Below are positions 33,949 through 44,275 of a stretch of 46,359 nucleotides of DNA, piece after piece. The translations under genes and the position numbers were made by a program. Position 1 is the first letter of the stretch. The number at the start of each line of letters is the position of its first letter. The notes under the pieces are model-generated. The model was not told where the DNA came from, ran no database searches, and saw only the letters and a program-made list of their open reading frames with translations. This stretch comes from Clostridia bacterium (lineage in GTDB: Bacteria; Bacillota; Clostridia; TANB77; UBA1234): contig JAFUGE010000016.1 of NCBI GenBank assembly GCA_017469545.1, positions 1 through 46,359 of the forward strand. Direction: 5' to 3'.

Positions 33949-34100
33949 GGGCAAAGTATCGCCTTGTCGGCCATACCTTGCCCCCAAAAGTATGAAGTCA
34001 ATTATTATATTAATGGTATATTATTTCTGTGTCAAGAAAAACACGTCGACAAAAGTCGACACATTCTTTCGTAAGAAAGCTGTTACAGTAGCATAAAAGA
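33949..34100. other. Hairpin-rich gap
   Basis: Three further stems lie between the GH57 terminator and the giant gene: GGGCAAAGTAT...ATACCTTGCCC (about 33949-33982), GTCGACAAAAGTCGAC (about 34053-34068) and CTTTCGTAAGAAAG. No ORF or promoter is convincing here. Confidence 0.5.
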
Positions 34101-34123
34101 GTGGCAGTAAAATATACTGCCAC
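34101..34123 (-). terminator. Terminator of the giant repeat gene
   Basis: GTGGCAGTA-TATTT-TACTGCCAC on minus, followed by TCTTTTATG. Confidence 0.85.
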
Positions 34124-34130
34124 TGCAAAA

Positions 34131-37100
34131 TTACAATGTTCCTATCTTCTTCGTTACAGCCTTTCTCTGTCTTCCATCTGCTATCTTATTTACCTTTTCC
34201 ATTAACTTATTTTTCTGCATTGGATTTAGTAATCTGTACAATGCTCGTAATTCTGTTTCTTGGTATAAATTCAAATTATCTTTGATTACCAAGTTATACG
34301 TCTGGTTCACAAGCATGTTACTTAGTGCAACATTAATTTCTTCTGATAACTGTGCTTTGCTTGCCTCGTCTGTGAAATAGCTATCCTTTACAGCACTTCT
34401 TGCACGATAATAATTTTCTAGCATCAACTTTTCATAAGCAATTTGAAGCCAAGCCTCATTGATTTCTGTTGCATTTCCTTTCGCCGCACGAATTAATTCT
34501 ATCTGCTGATCATTCTTCCCTTTCGAGCAAATATACATTGCTTGCTCGCCATCACTTAGCGCATTGTTCATAAAGTAATCTGTCATTAAAACGGCTTTTC
34601 TTTGTTGCATTGTGTCAAACAATTTATCGCTTTCGACTGGCTCTGTCGCAATTTCAAATACTTTCAAAAGCCTACTTCCCGTCTTATCATTTAAGATAAT
34701 ATTTCCTAAATTGTTATTGACAATTTCTTTCTCTTGGTCTATAAATGTCGCAGTCTCTGAAAGAACAGTACTTCCGCCATTTGGATTTTCGCGTAACTTC
34801 TTAATGATATCATTGTTCAAAATGTTTATCTTCTCTATTGCTGCCTTTTCATTGTCATTCAAAAGAGTAACATTGTCTAGCTTCTTTAGTTTTGTATTTT
34901 GATATACATACCCTTTCGTCTCCTCAACTTCTGGCACAACTTCTGTCGTTTCTACGCTTTGCTCGATTGCTACTTCAGGCTCCACTTTTGTTTCCGCTTC
35001 AGAAATATGATGGGTCATTTCCTCTGTACTTTCTTCTATCGATGCTGCGGCGCCGCCCTGCTTATTCGTATAAATTTGTGAAATAACATTTTCACTTGCA
35101 TTTTCAGAAACGGTTATTTCGCCAGGTTCGAAATGAGAAAATCTCCAAATCTCATTTTCGTCATAAATTACTTTAGAGCTTACTTTTGGTTTAAATATCG
35201 TTCCGATTTGAACAAGCACTCTATCGTCACCCTTTAATTGCTTGCCTGTCTCGTCTCTGTATTTTACTAAAACCGTCGCCTTTTCCTCTTGATACAAAAC
35301 AGTCACAACATTGTTAATACTGCCCACTCTTAGTTTGACAGGCTCACAGCTAAAGAAACTCCATTTACGGTTAGCACTATCTAGCAAAGTTCCTGGCGCA
35401 TTCGGAACAAATTCTTTTCCGATTTGAATATTAAACTTATCCTCTTCCTTAATGCTGTTGCCCTCTGTATCTTTGTATCGAATGATTACATCCGCCTTTG
35501 CAATCTCATACACAAACTTCACGACATTTTCTTTCACATTTTCCATCACACGTAGCGATACTTCTTCACTTGTTACTAACTCCCATTGATTGTCTCTTCT
35601 ATCTTTAATATATTGAATCATTTTAGGAGTAAACTTCGTACCAACTTGTAGTTGCTGCTTCTCGTCGTCACGCAAAGAATTGCCATCAATATCTTGATAC
35701 TTGATTGTCACTGTACTATACACAGGCTCATACGTCAAATTAAATACATTCACATTCTTAGCACCAATTGGTGTTTCTTTAATACGAAGTGCCTCTGGCT
35801 CCATTTTTACAAGTTTAAACATCAGTGAATTTTCGTCCGTAATCGTGTTATCTACATTTGGTGTATACATTGCACCAAGCGGTGCTTTTAGCGTCATAGC
35901 AGGCGCAATTTCTTCTCCACGATTATTTCTAATAAATACAGTCACGTCTACTCTTAGCGGAATATATGTCATAACAAAAACATTATCCTGCTCTGTATCC
36001 TTAATTTCGATAGACTCTAAATCTCTCTCTTTATACTCCCAAACTCTTCCTTGGTCGTCTTCAATGACAGAATCAGGTTCTGGAATAAAGCTCATTCCCA
36101 CTTGTGCCAAACTCTTCTTCGGCGCTTTCAAACGATTGCCAAATTCGTCTTGATACTTAAAGATAACGATCGCTTTTTGCTCCTCATAAGAAAGTGTAAG
36201 CACTGTACCCTCTTTTTGTACTTTGACTTGATTTTTCGTATTCGGATTATACGTCCACTTATTGCCTTTATTATCCGTAATCCTCTCAATGATATTAGCA
36301 GAAAATTCGCTTCCTATTTGTGCCTTCTCAACCGTCTTACTCTTGATATTCATGCCTAATGGGTCCACGTATAAAATGGTGACATCCGCAAGACTAGGCT
36401 TGTATTTTATGATGGCATTATTTACTGTCTCGTCAGCCGAAACTTTGATAGCTGTACTCTTTCCAAAAAGCTTGCTATCCACGTGTAGCCATTCTCTCGC
36501 TTCACTATCCAATAAAAATTCTTTGATGGTTGGCTCATATTTCGTTCCCACTTGTTGCTTTGAAACAACCGATTCTGCAATTTCTTCGTCATTTTCATTG
36601 ACGAATTTATCATATACATTGACAAGATAAGGCACATAGGAAATGGTAAATTGATTCGTGGTATTGGCAATTTTAAATTCGTGATCAGGCGCTGACAATT
36701 CCCAGCCCAATCCATCTCTATCAATCACAGTTTCAGGAGCTTGGTACTTTAGTACGTCGCCTAACTGTGCCTTGATATTTTCGGACGCTCTTACTGTCTT
36801 GCCATCTCCATTCACAAAGTTAATATTGACGTCTACCAATTCCTTATCATATTTTACAATAATATCATTTTGTGTCTCGTCCTCTGAAACAACAATTTCT
36901 TTTTTATCACAAGATACATACTTCCAAGACTTGCCCTCACTATCTAGAAGTTTTTCTTCCATATGAGGTACATACACTTCTCCGACTTGGATTAGCTCTT
37001 CTGTTGCCTTATCGATTTCAATTCCCGTTGCATCAAGGAACTGAACTCTTACTTTCTTTAACGCTGGCTCATAATGTAATTCTACTGTTTTGTCTTCCTC

Positions 37101-40100
37101 CGGAACAATGATAGAAACATCTTCTTCTCCCGCATAGTTCCAATGCTTACCACTGTTGTCAATGACTTTATCAATAATCTCCGCTTTGAATTTTGAGCCC
37201 ACCTGCAATTCTTTATTCAAAGGTTTTATCAAATCTAGTCCATCGCCATTTCGATAAACAACCATGACTTTTCCAAGAAGAGGAACATATTCGCAAATAA
37301 CAGTATTCTTGCTAACATCCTCCGTCACACGAACCACTGTATTACTCATATTCTTAAGTGCATATCCCAATTTATCGGCAGAATATACTTTCTCGATTCT
37401 CTTAATCTGTACTTCGCGCCCAATCTGCATTGCTTTCACGCTGTCGTCCACGATGGATCTTCCTGTTGCATCCAAATACTTCACAACGACTTCCGCATTA
37501 TGAGGCTCATACTTTAAAGTAATAATATTATCTTGCTCTTCTTCTTGCGTCGTAATCGATATTTCTTTTTCTCCCACGTACGTCCAATTTAATCGATTCG
37601 TATCAATCATTTCGTGCTGAATATTTGGAATATAGCTAGCACCAAGTTTCGCAGTCACAATCTCCGGTTCTTTAATCGCAGTGTTGTCCACGATATTCAC
37701 AAATCGAATGATAACTTTCGTACGAATTTCACCATATATCAAGATAAAGTGATTATTCTTTTCCTTGACAACCATCGTCTTTGGCTCACTAGATTCAAAA
37801 GACCATCTAGCGTTGTTTTTGTCTTTGATTCTGTCATATGCTTTTGGTGAGTACTTATCTCCAATCTGCCATTCCACAGTAACGTCGTCTAGCAAAGTAT
37901 TCGAATACATATCCTTGAAAGATAATTTGACGCTCGTCAAATCTTTCTCGTAGTATATCGAAATCTTGTTATCTTCTTCGCGCTCATTTACTGTATACTG
38001 TTTTTCGTTAGAAGCAAGCAACTTCCATCTCTTGCCTTCCTTGTCGTCTAGCTTCAAAGGCATATCAGGCGTATAAATCTCTCCTGCTTGTAGCAAAGTC
38101 GTCTTCTGCGCTGTAATCTCTTTGCTTTCGTCGTCCAAATACTTCACTACAACATTTACCAATAACGGCTCAAATGTTAAAGACATAACATTTTGTTTTT
38201 CGTCCTCAGAAATTTCAATACTCTTCTGATCCTTTGACTGCCACAATCTGCCGTTTACATCTTTAATTGTTCCAAGGTCTTTTACTGTATAAGTGCTTCC
38301 CACTTGTACATCTTCCACAATATCTCTTACAATACTTCTTCCATTTTCATTGACAATTTTAGCAGTAACTTTACTATATACAGGGTGATATACCACTTTG
38401 ATCTCGTTTTTATCCGGCTTTACCTTCAAAAGCTGCGTAGCCGAAGAAGCGTACTGCCAAAGTCTTCCCTGCATGTCATGAACTCTCTCTTCATATTTTG
38501 CTGAGTATTGTTTTCCCACTTGGATAAACTCCACAAGATCGTCAATAATCTTGTTTCCATCCTCGTCCACAAATGAAGTAACGACTCCCGTCTTCATTTC
38601 GTCATAAACCAAATTAATGACATTCTCCTCATTTTCAACAGGAGTAATGGACGCTGCTGCCTCACTAATATATACCCAGGCTCTTCCGTTCTCGTCCTCA
38701 ATAATCGGTTCAATCTTAGCGGTATACCTTCTATCCGCAATCGCTTTCACCGTCATTGGTTCCTTTAGTTTTGTGCCTGCCTTATTCACAAAGTTAATTA
38801 GGACACTAACTCTCGTAACATCATATACAAATGTAATTCTATTATTTTGACTGTCTTCGCCAATAACTAATTTGTTTGGCCTTGCATACTCGAAATCCCA
38901 CTCTACACCTTCATTATCTGTGACAGTTAAATAATCATTCATGTTAATTTCTGTACCAACTTGCATGCTTAACGTTTTAGCGCGAGCTAGTTCTTTACCC
39001 TCTGTATTGATAAACGATAGTTTCACATCGGCCATCTTTTCTACATATTGCAACTCAATTTTATTGCTCTCTTCATTATCTGACAAACGCAAGCTTGGTA
39101 CATTCGTAAGTTCACAAGTCCATTCTTTTCCGTCCTTATCACTAATAACAGGCAGAATTTCAGGGCGATACACATCCCCAGGAAATACGTTATTAATCAC
39201 ATTTTCCTTAAGCACGGTACTATTGCTTGCTATATATCTAACCGTTACTCTCGTACTGCCATCTAATATTGGTCCGCTCTTGTAAGCAGTACTTTGCATC
39301 TCGTCAATATCATAAAATCTATTTCCTGTTAAGAATGCTCCGGATGCATTTTCGTAGTTCGTACCATTGTACATCCTCACACCATCAAGCATGATGTTAG
39401 GACTTGGAAAATAGAAATCAACTTCAATACTAGGCACAGGCAAATTTGCTGTTCCCTTGTCTTCGATATCTTCATAAATATAGCCAAGCAAAGCAGGAAT
39501 ATTATTTTCGTCAATTAAAGTTTCTCTTCTTATGATAACTGCATTGCCATTTTCATTAAAATCTGCCACGGACTGCTTCTTTACAGTCTTGCCATCAGAA
39601 CTTGTATAATCTAATTTGTTTCCAATCGTAGTCAAATCTTCAAATACATTTTCTGTTAATTTATATTTGTATCTTCTACCAATATTATCTTCAATAGAAT
39701 TATATAGTCTCTCTTCAAATTCGGCAGGATCCACAATGGCCTTATATCGATAGCTTAATGGCTCAATCGGGTCTGTTGAATTCTCAGCATATTTTAAAAT
39801 TAAATCTACTGGTGGAACAATTAATTGATAATTTAATTTACAAAGAACATCTCTAATAGCTTCTTCGCTAACAGGAGATCCTAACTGATTTTCAAACTGA
39901 GTACAAATCTCTCTCACAGCATTACTAAACTCAACACTATTCGTATTTACGGTTGCACTATATAGCACATTTTCCGCTTTTGGAGCAGTATATATGCCAA
40001 TTTCCTCTACACCTTTTTCATTAGAAAACAGCCAGAAATATGAAACCACATTTAAATAAAAATCAGGATAATTATTGACTTCGTTTAATTTCAAATATGG

Positions 40101-40814
40101 ATCATTCGAAATATAGCCTGTCTTCACGTTCTTCGAGGTTCTTTTAATCAGTGCAGACTTCTCAGCAATCTCAATCCTGTTAAGTCTTCTGTTGATATAT
40201 TTAAATTCATAACTCGTAATTTTTTCCGCAAAGTTTTCCGGACTATTATAAAGTCTAAGCACTGGAATGATATTTTTGATAATCATTTCGTCGATTACAA
40301 AATCATTCGCAAGCATGTTAAGTACCTCATTTGCTTTACTTGACAATAGCCTGCCTCCGGACGTAAATTCTGTTAGATAGTCTTGCATAATCGCTTCCCT
40401 ATCTTTCGAATAAGCCGTATCGTATTTATGCCCACTGTATTTCATTTTTGTACTTGAGTCCGGTTCATAGAAAACAATCTCCAATTTCAAGTCATTGGTG
40501 ATTAAAACCATGCACAAGTTTTTATCAAGTGCATAATCGATAAATGTCATTCTCGAGCCAGTAGGAAGTTCGACCGTTTTTAATTCCGTTTCACCGTCGA
40601 TAAGTGTTCTTTGAATATACTTGTCGTCTATATTCAAAAAGGCCCTTTCCATATCAACATCCGGCATATGATAGGTAACTACCTCGACATCATTCTCCGA
40701 AAAATTTTCATTCGTAGACAATAAATTATAATCTACTTCGTCTAAATGTCTATCGATAATCTCTTCCGTATAGCCAATACTCTTTAGTTTGTTCTTTAGT
40801 ATATTTTTTATCAT
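34131..40814 (-). CDS. Giant protein with 19 MucBP-like repeats, no signal peptide
   Basis: 2,227 residues. Residues 1-520 are a unique region with no signal peptide and no membrane helix. From about 523 to about 1880 there are 19 units of about 70 residues with the pattern V-x-V-x-[FY]-x-[DN]-x-x-G ... Q-[IV]-G ... D-x-x-G-x-x-W ... E-x-x-x-N-x-I-x-x-x-Y; examples are VVVKYLDATGRSIVDD and IIRYKDTEGNSIKEED. They resemble MucBP/Big-like adhesin modules. The last 340 residues are helical and charged (NPMQKNKLMEKVNKIADGRQ). No sortase or SLH anchor. AGA is the usual Arg codon; no in-frame CGG. Possibly a cytosolic or spore-associated scaffold, or exported by an unusual route. Confidence 0.85.
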   Translation of the reverse strand: MIKNILKNKLKSIGYTEEIIDRHLDEVDYNLLSTNENFSENDVEVVTYHMPDVDMERAFLNIDDKYIQRTLIDGETELKTVELPTGSRMTFIDYALDKNLCMVLITNDLKLEIVFYEPDSSTKMKYSGHKYDTAYSKDREAIMQDYLTEFTSGGRLLSSKANEVLNMLANDFVIDEMIIKNIIPVLRLYNSPENFAEKITSYEFKYINRRLNRIEIAEKSALIKRTSKNVKTGYISNDPYLKLNEVNNYPDFYLNVVSYFWLFSNEKGVEEIGIYTAPKAENVLYSATVNTNSVEFSNAVREICTQFENQLGSPVSEEAIRDVLCKLNYQLIVPPVDLILKYAENSTDPIEPLSYRYKAIVDPAEFEERLYNSIEDNIGRRYKYKLTENVFEDLTTIGNKLDYTSSDGKTVKKQSVADFNENGNAVIIRRETLIDENNIPALLGYIYEDIEDKGTANLPVPSIEVDFYFPSPNIMLDGVRMYNGTNYENASGAFLTGNRFYDIDEMQSTAYKSGPILDGSTRVTVRYIASNSTVLKENVINNVFPGDVYRPEILPVISDKDGKEWTCELTNVPSLRLSDNEESNKIELQYVEKMADVKLSFINTEGKELARAKTLSMQVGTEINMNDYLTVTDNEGVEWDFEYARPNKLVIGEDSQNNRITFVYDVTRVSVLINFVNKAGTKLKEPMTVKAIADRRYTAKIEPIIEDENGRAWVYISEAAASITPVENEENVINLVYDEMKTGVVTSFVDEDGNKIIDDLVEFIQVGKQYSAKYEERVHDMQGRLWQYASSATQLLKVKPDKNEIKVVYHPVYSKVTAKIVNENGRSIVRDIVEDVQVGSTYTVKDLGTIKDVNGRLWQSKDQKSIEISEDEKQNVMSLTFEPLLVNVVVKYLDDESKEITAQKTTLLQAGEIYTPDMPLKLDDKEGKRWKLLASNEKQYTVNEREEDNKISIYYEKDLTSVKLSFKDMYSNTLLDDVTVEWQIGDKYSPKAYDRIKDKNNARWSFESSEPKTMVVKEKNNHFILIYGEIRTKVIIRFVNIVDNTAIKEPEIVTAKLGASYIPNIQHEMIDTNRLNWTYVGEKEISITTQEEEQDNIITLKYEPHNAEVVVKYLDATGRSIVDDSVKAMQIGREVQIKRIEKVYSADKLGYALKNMSNTVVRVTEDVSKNTVICEYVPLLGKVMVVYRNGDGLDLIKPLNKELQVGSKFKAEIIDKVIDNSGKHWNYAGEEDVSIIVPEEDKTVELHYEPALKKVRVQFLDATGIEIDKATEELIQVGEVYVPHMEEKLLDSEGKSWKYVSCDKKEIVVSEDETQNDIIVKYDKELVDVNINFVNGDGKTVRASENIKAQLGDVLKYQAPETVIDRDGLGWELSAPDHEFKIANTTNQFTISYVPYLVNVYDKFVNENDEEIAESVVSKQQVGTKYEPTIKEFLLDSEAREWLHVDSKLFGKSTAIKVSADETVNNAIIKYKPSLADVTILYVDPLGMNIKSKTVEKAQIGSEFSANIIERITDNKGNKWTYNPNTKNQVKVQKEGTVLTLSYEEQKAIVIFKYQDEFGNRLKAPKKSLAQVGMSFIPEPDSVIEDDQGRVWEYKERDLESIEIKDTEQDNVFVMTYIPLRVDVTVFIRNNRGEEIAPAMTLKAPLGAMYTPNVDNTITDENSLMFKLVKMEPEALRIKETPIGAKNVNVFNLTYEPVYSTVTIKYQDIDGNSLRDDEKQQLQVGTKFTPKMIQYIKDRRDNQWELVTSEEVSLRVMENVKENVVKFVYEIAKADVIIRYKDTEGNSIKEEDKFNIQIGKEFVPNAPGTLLDSANRKWSFFSCEPVKLRVGSINNVVTVLYQEEKATVLVKYRDETGKQLKGDDRVLVQIGTIFKPKVSSKVIYDENEIWRFSHFEPGEITVSENASENVISQIYTNKQGGAAASIEESTEEMTHHISEAETKVEPEVAIEQSVETTEVVPEVEETKGYVYQNTKLKKLDNVTLLNDNEKAAIEKINILNNDIIKKLRENPNGGSTVLSETATFIDQEKEIVNNNLGNIILNDKTGSRLLKVFEIATEPVESDKLFDTMQQRKAVLMTDYFMNNALSDGEQAMYICSKGKNDQQIELIRAAKGNATEINEAWLQIAYEKLMLENYYRARSAVKDSYFTDEASKAQLSEEINVALSNMLVNQTYNLVIKDNLNLYQETELRALYRLLNPMQKNKLMEKVNKIADGRQRKAVTKKIGTL

Positions 40815-40941
40815 TTTTTCACCTCGTAAATATCTTGTATTTATTATACACCAAAAAAATCTATTTACAATATTATATATCAGAATAATTTTATTATTTT
40901 TACAAACAATATAGGAAAACTAAATTCATTTTGGAGGTACT

Positions 40942-41535
40942 ATGAATCCAAAGCAAATATTAATACAATCAATCTCAAAAAATTTTTTGAATTTACTAAA
41001 TGAAGAATTGTCTCATATTCCAAGTATTCGTTATAACTACTATAAAGCAAATGGAATTTATACGATTAGCATTAAGTGTGCTAATTATTATCAAAGATTT
41101 TCCGATATTACTTCTGAATCTTTCTACGGAAGTTATATTTATTTATATACCAATCTTTCCCTTCTTTTATCAGCATTAATTATCTCTTACTATGAAAGGA
41201 ATTTAATTCGAAGAGCCATTAGACTAAACTATTTTTATTTTGAGAATAAAGAGCAAGAACAAATAAAAAATATTGCCTCCTCTATTCTCGACCCCGACTT
41301 TCCAATTGATATCAACAAAAATTTATATATGTACCGAAAAGAAACCATTCTCAACGCACTGCTTAAAAATTTCAGGAAATGCAATCACATCAACGTGGAA
41401 GCGTTTGTTAATTTTTCGCTTACCCCTTATCTGTTAGAAATCGAAAATACGGTAGATAAATCAGTAGAACTTTACTTATCAGATATGAGTTATATGGAAT
41501 TAATAAGATTAATTTTAAACGGATGGTTGCCGTAA
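40942..41535 (+). CDS. Probable YtxC-like sporulation protein
   Basis: 197 residues, GGAGG upstream of ATG. The middle reads SALIISYYERNLIRRAIRLN followed by YFYFENKEQEQI, the block typical of the YtxC family, and the end DMSYMELIRLILNGWLP resembles the family C-terminus. B. subtilis YtxC is longer (about 280), so this is a short form or a relative. YtxC is sporulation-linked by annotation, but its role is unclear. It is divergent from the giant gene and just upstream of glgP. Confidence 0.5.
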   Translation: MNPKQILIQSISKNFLNLLNEELSHIPSIRYNYYKANGIYTISIKCANYYQRFSDITSESFYGSYIYLYTNLSLLLSALIISYYERNLIRRAIRLNYFYFENKEQEQIKNIASSILDPDFPIDINKNLYMYRKETILNALLKNFRKCNHINVEAFVNFSLTPYLLEIENTVDKSVELYLSDMSYMELIRLILNGWLP

Positions 41536-41541
41536 TTTGTA

Positions 41542-41570
41542 TTGACATTTTTCTTCTTTTAACAGATAAT
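41542..41570 (+). promoter_or_regulatory. Promoter of the glucan phosphorylase gene
   Basis: TTGACA (41542-41547), 17 bases, GATAAT (41565-41570). Confidence 0.75.
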
Positions 41571-41613
41571 AATGTTGAGTAATTTTGATTGTTTTACAAA
41601 GGAGGAAATAAAA

Positions 41614-44175
41614 GTGTATCTATTTGGAAAAATAAATGTAACACCAAGACTTCCAGAAAGAATCTCTGGATTATCTTCTTTATCTGAAAATTTGTGGTGG
41701 TCGTGGAATTCGTATTCTCTTAGGCTATACGAATACATAGACCCCGTACTTTTTAATAAGGTCAATAAAAATCCTGTAAAATTTTTATCTGAAATCAATC
41801 AACAAAAATTATTAAGCGCATCGAATGACCCTGAATTCTTAAAAGAATATGATATGGTAATGGAAAACTTCCAAGGATATTTAAATAATAAGGACACTTA
41901 CTATGCTAAGAATTTTCCAAGCGAAAAAGACGCTGTCATTGCATACTTCTCTGCTGAATATGGATTAGACGAAATATTGCCAATCTATGCTGGCGGACTT
42001 GGCATCTTGTCTGGTGACCACTGCAAATCTGCCAGTGACTTAGGTATCCCTTTTGTTCCAGTAGGTTTGCTATATAAGGATGGTTACTTTAATCAAGAAA
42101 TCAATCGAGATGGCAGCGAGACATTTGAATATACTTGCGCTAACATTGAAGATTTGCCAATCCTTCCTGTATACGATAAAGACGGCAATGAATTAATCGT
42201 TCCTGTAGAATTCCCGGGAAGAATCATTTATTTGAAAGCTTGGAAAATTAACGTTGGTAGAATTTCGCTTTATTTACTAGATAGTGACATTGACCTAAAT
42301 AGCCAAATAGATAGACAGTTAACCTTAAAATTATATGGTGGAAATCAAGAGACTAGAATTTCGCAAGAAATTATTTTAGACATCGGCGGTATGAAATTGC
42401 TAGAACTTTTAAATATCCATCCAACAATTTACCATATGAACGAGGGGCACTCCTCTTTCGTGGTATTAGAAGTCATTAAAAAATTTATGAAAGAAAAAGG
42501 TGTTTCGTTTGAGACAGCGAAAAAGCTGGCCTCTGCTTGTACCATCTTTACTACCCATACGCCTGTACCAGCTGGCAATGATATCTTTCCAGTAGATTTG
42601 ATGGATAAATATTTTGCCTCCTACTCTAACGAACTTGGAATATCAAGACTAGACTTTTTAAATATGGGCGCACGTGTCGACGGCTCACTCAATGGTGGAT
42701 TTGATATGGCAATCCTTGCACTAAAAATTGCTGGCAAGAAAAACGGCGTTAGCAAGTTGCACGGAGAAGTTTCTCGTAAATTATTCGGCGGCGTTTGGCC
42801 AGACACTGTGACAGACGAAGTGCCTATCACCTATGTCACCAACGGCGTACATACTTGCACTTGGCTTGCGCCAAACTTAAAAGAATTATACAACGCCTAT
42901 ATGCGTCCGTTCTGGCAAGAAAAAGCGCAAGATTTAGAAGTGTGGAATGATATTGATAACATTCCTGACAAAGCTTTGTGGGACGCTCACGTTGCACAAA
43001 AAGAAAAACTGATTAAAATGATACGCGAAAATATCAAAGCACAAAAAATGCGTAACGATGCCCCAGTAGAAGAAATTAACGAAGTAGATAAAATGCTAAA
43101 TCCAAATGCACTTACAATTGGTTTTGCTAGAAGATTTGCTACCTATAAACGTGCAGACTTAATTTTCAAAGACATTGAAAGAATCACGCAAATACTAAAT
43201 GATCCAGCAAGACCAGTACAAATTATCTTTGCTGGGAAGCCACACCCTGCCGACGTGCAAGGACAAGAGCTTGTTAAAAGAATTTATGAAATTTCGAATA
43301 TGCCACAGTTTAAAGGAAAAGTCATTCTCCTTGAAAATTATAATATGTATGTGGCGCGTTATTTGGTAAGTGGCGTTGATGTATGGCTTAACAATCCACG
43401 TAGACCTTTAGAGGCAAGTGGAACCAGCGGTGAAAAAGCAGGACTAAACGGTGTTGTCAATTTCAGTATCCTAGATGGTTGGTGGTATGAGGGATTCAAT
43501 GGACAAAACGGCTGGGCCATCGGAGACGATAGTGAGTATGCTAACTATGAGTTACAAGACAATGCCGATAGCATTAGTATTTACAATATCTTAGAAAATC
43601 AAATCATACCAGAATACTACGATAGAGATACTTCTGGCTTTAGTAAAAAATGGCTAAAGAAAATGAAGAATTCGATAAAAACCGTGGGTGGCATTTATAA
43701 CACTAATAGAATGCTATGCGATTACTTAAGCGAATTATACATTCCACAAATCCGTAGGACTACTTCTTCCTACGCAAATGTTGACGACATCAATGCGTTT
43801 GTGGATTGGGAAAAACATATCAGAGAAAATTGGAATAATGTGAATATCATTTCCAGCGGCTCTTTAGACGAACTTTCAACCAATGCTGGCGACAGCACGA
43901 AAATGACTTGCAAAATCTACTTAGGTAATTTGAAGCCATCCGATATTTTGCTAGAACTTTACTACGGAAAATTTAGCGATAGCTCGCAATTAGTAGAAAG
44001 CAAATACCAACCAATGACATTAAAAAATGAACTAGAAAATAACGTTTATGAATATGAAACAGAACTTAGCATAGACAACGGCGGAAGCTATGGATATACA
44101 TTCAGAGCGCTTCCAACACATCCACTATTAATTAATAAACAAGATTTGTCATTGGTAAAATGGTTAGAAAAATAA
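41614..44175 (+). CDS. glgP: Alpha-glucan (glycogen) phosphorylase
   Basis: Releases glucose-1-phosphate from alpha-glucan. The likely start is GTG 41614 because AAAGGAGG lies 8 bases upstream, giving 853 residues (VYLFGKINVTPRLPERISGL). The N-terminal DUF3417-type region (LSENLWWSWNSYSLRLYEYI) marks the archaeal/bacterial long class. The phosphorylase core has AEYGLDEILPIYAGGLGILS and HMNEGHSSF, and the PLP lysine lies in SGTSGEKAGLNGVVNFSILD. With the GT4 and GH57 genes it makes a glycogen synthesis and breakdown set, feeding the following pyruvate kinase end of glycolysis. Confidence 0.95.
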   Translation: MYLFGKINVTPRLPERISGLSSLSENLWWSWNSYSLRLYEYIDPVLFNKVNKNPVKFLSEINQQKLLSASNDPEFLKEYDMVMENFQGYLNNKDTYYAKNFPSEKDAVIAYFSAEYGLDEILPIYAGGLGILSGDHCKSASDLGIPFVPVGLLYKDGYFNQEINRDGSETFEYTCANIEDLPILPVYDKDGNELIVPVEFPGRIIYLKAWKINVGRISLYLLDSDIDLNSQIDRQLTLKLYGGNQETRISQEIILDIGGMKLLELLNIHPTIYHMNEGHSSFVVLEVIKKFMKEKGVSFETAKKLASACTIFTTHTPVPAGNDIFPVDLMDKYFASYSNELGISRLDFLNMGARVDGSLNGGFDMAILALKIAGKKNGVSKLHGEVSRKLFGGVWPDTVTDEVPITYVTNGVHTCTWLAPNLKELYNAYMRPFWQEKAQDLEVWNDIDNIPDKALWDAHVAQKEKLIKMIRENIKAQKMRNDAPVEEINEVDKMLNPNALTIGFARRFATYKRADLIFKDIERITQILNDPARPVQIIFAGKPHPADVQGQELVKRIYEISNMPQFKGKVILLENYNMYVARYLVSGVDVWLNNPRRPLEASGTSGEKAGLNGVVNFSILDGWWYEGFNGQNGWAIGDDSEYANYELQDNADSISIYNILENQIIPEYYDRDTSGFSKKWLKKMKNSIKTVGGIYNTNRMLCDYLSELYIPQIRRTTSSYANVDDINAFVDWEKHIRENWNNVNIISSGSLDELSTNAGDSTKMTCKIYLGNLKPSDILLELYYGKFSDSSQLVESKYQPMTLKNELENNVYEYETELSIDNGGSYGYTFRALPTHPLLINKQDLSLVKWLEK

Positions 44176-44212
44176 ACTGTGCGATATACCAATTTTGATG
44201 TGAATTGATACT

Positions 44213-44239
44213 GTAGGGGCAGCGTATTACGCTGCCCGC
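44213..44239. repeat. Dispersed palindromic repeat, copy 13
   Basis: GTAGGGGCAGCG...CGCTGCCCGC, forward orientation, between glgP and pyk. Confidence 0.9.
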
Positions 44240-44275
44240 AAAATTATAAAAAATCTAAAAACGAGGGTGATAAAT

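Noticed and set aside
34602-39290. Many plus-strand ORFs of 60-150 codons inside the giant gene
   Set aside because: They are antisense shadows of the repeat-coding strand, have no ribosome sites and give low-complexity hydrophobic translations.
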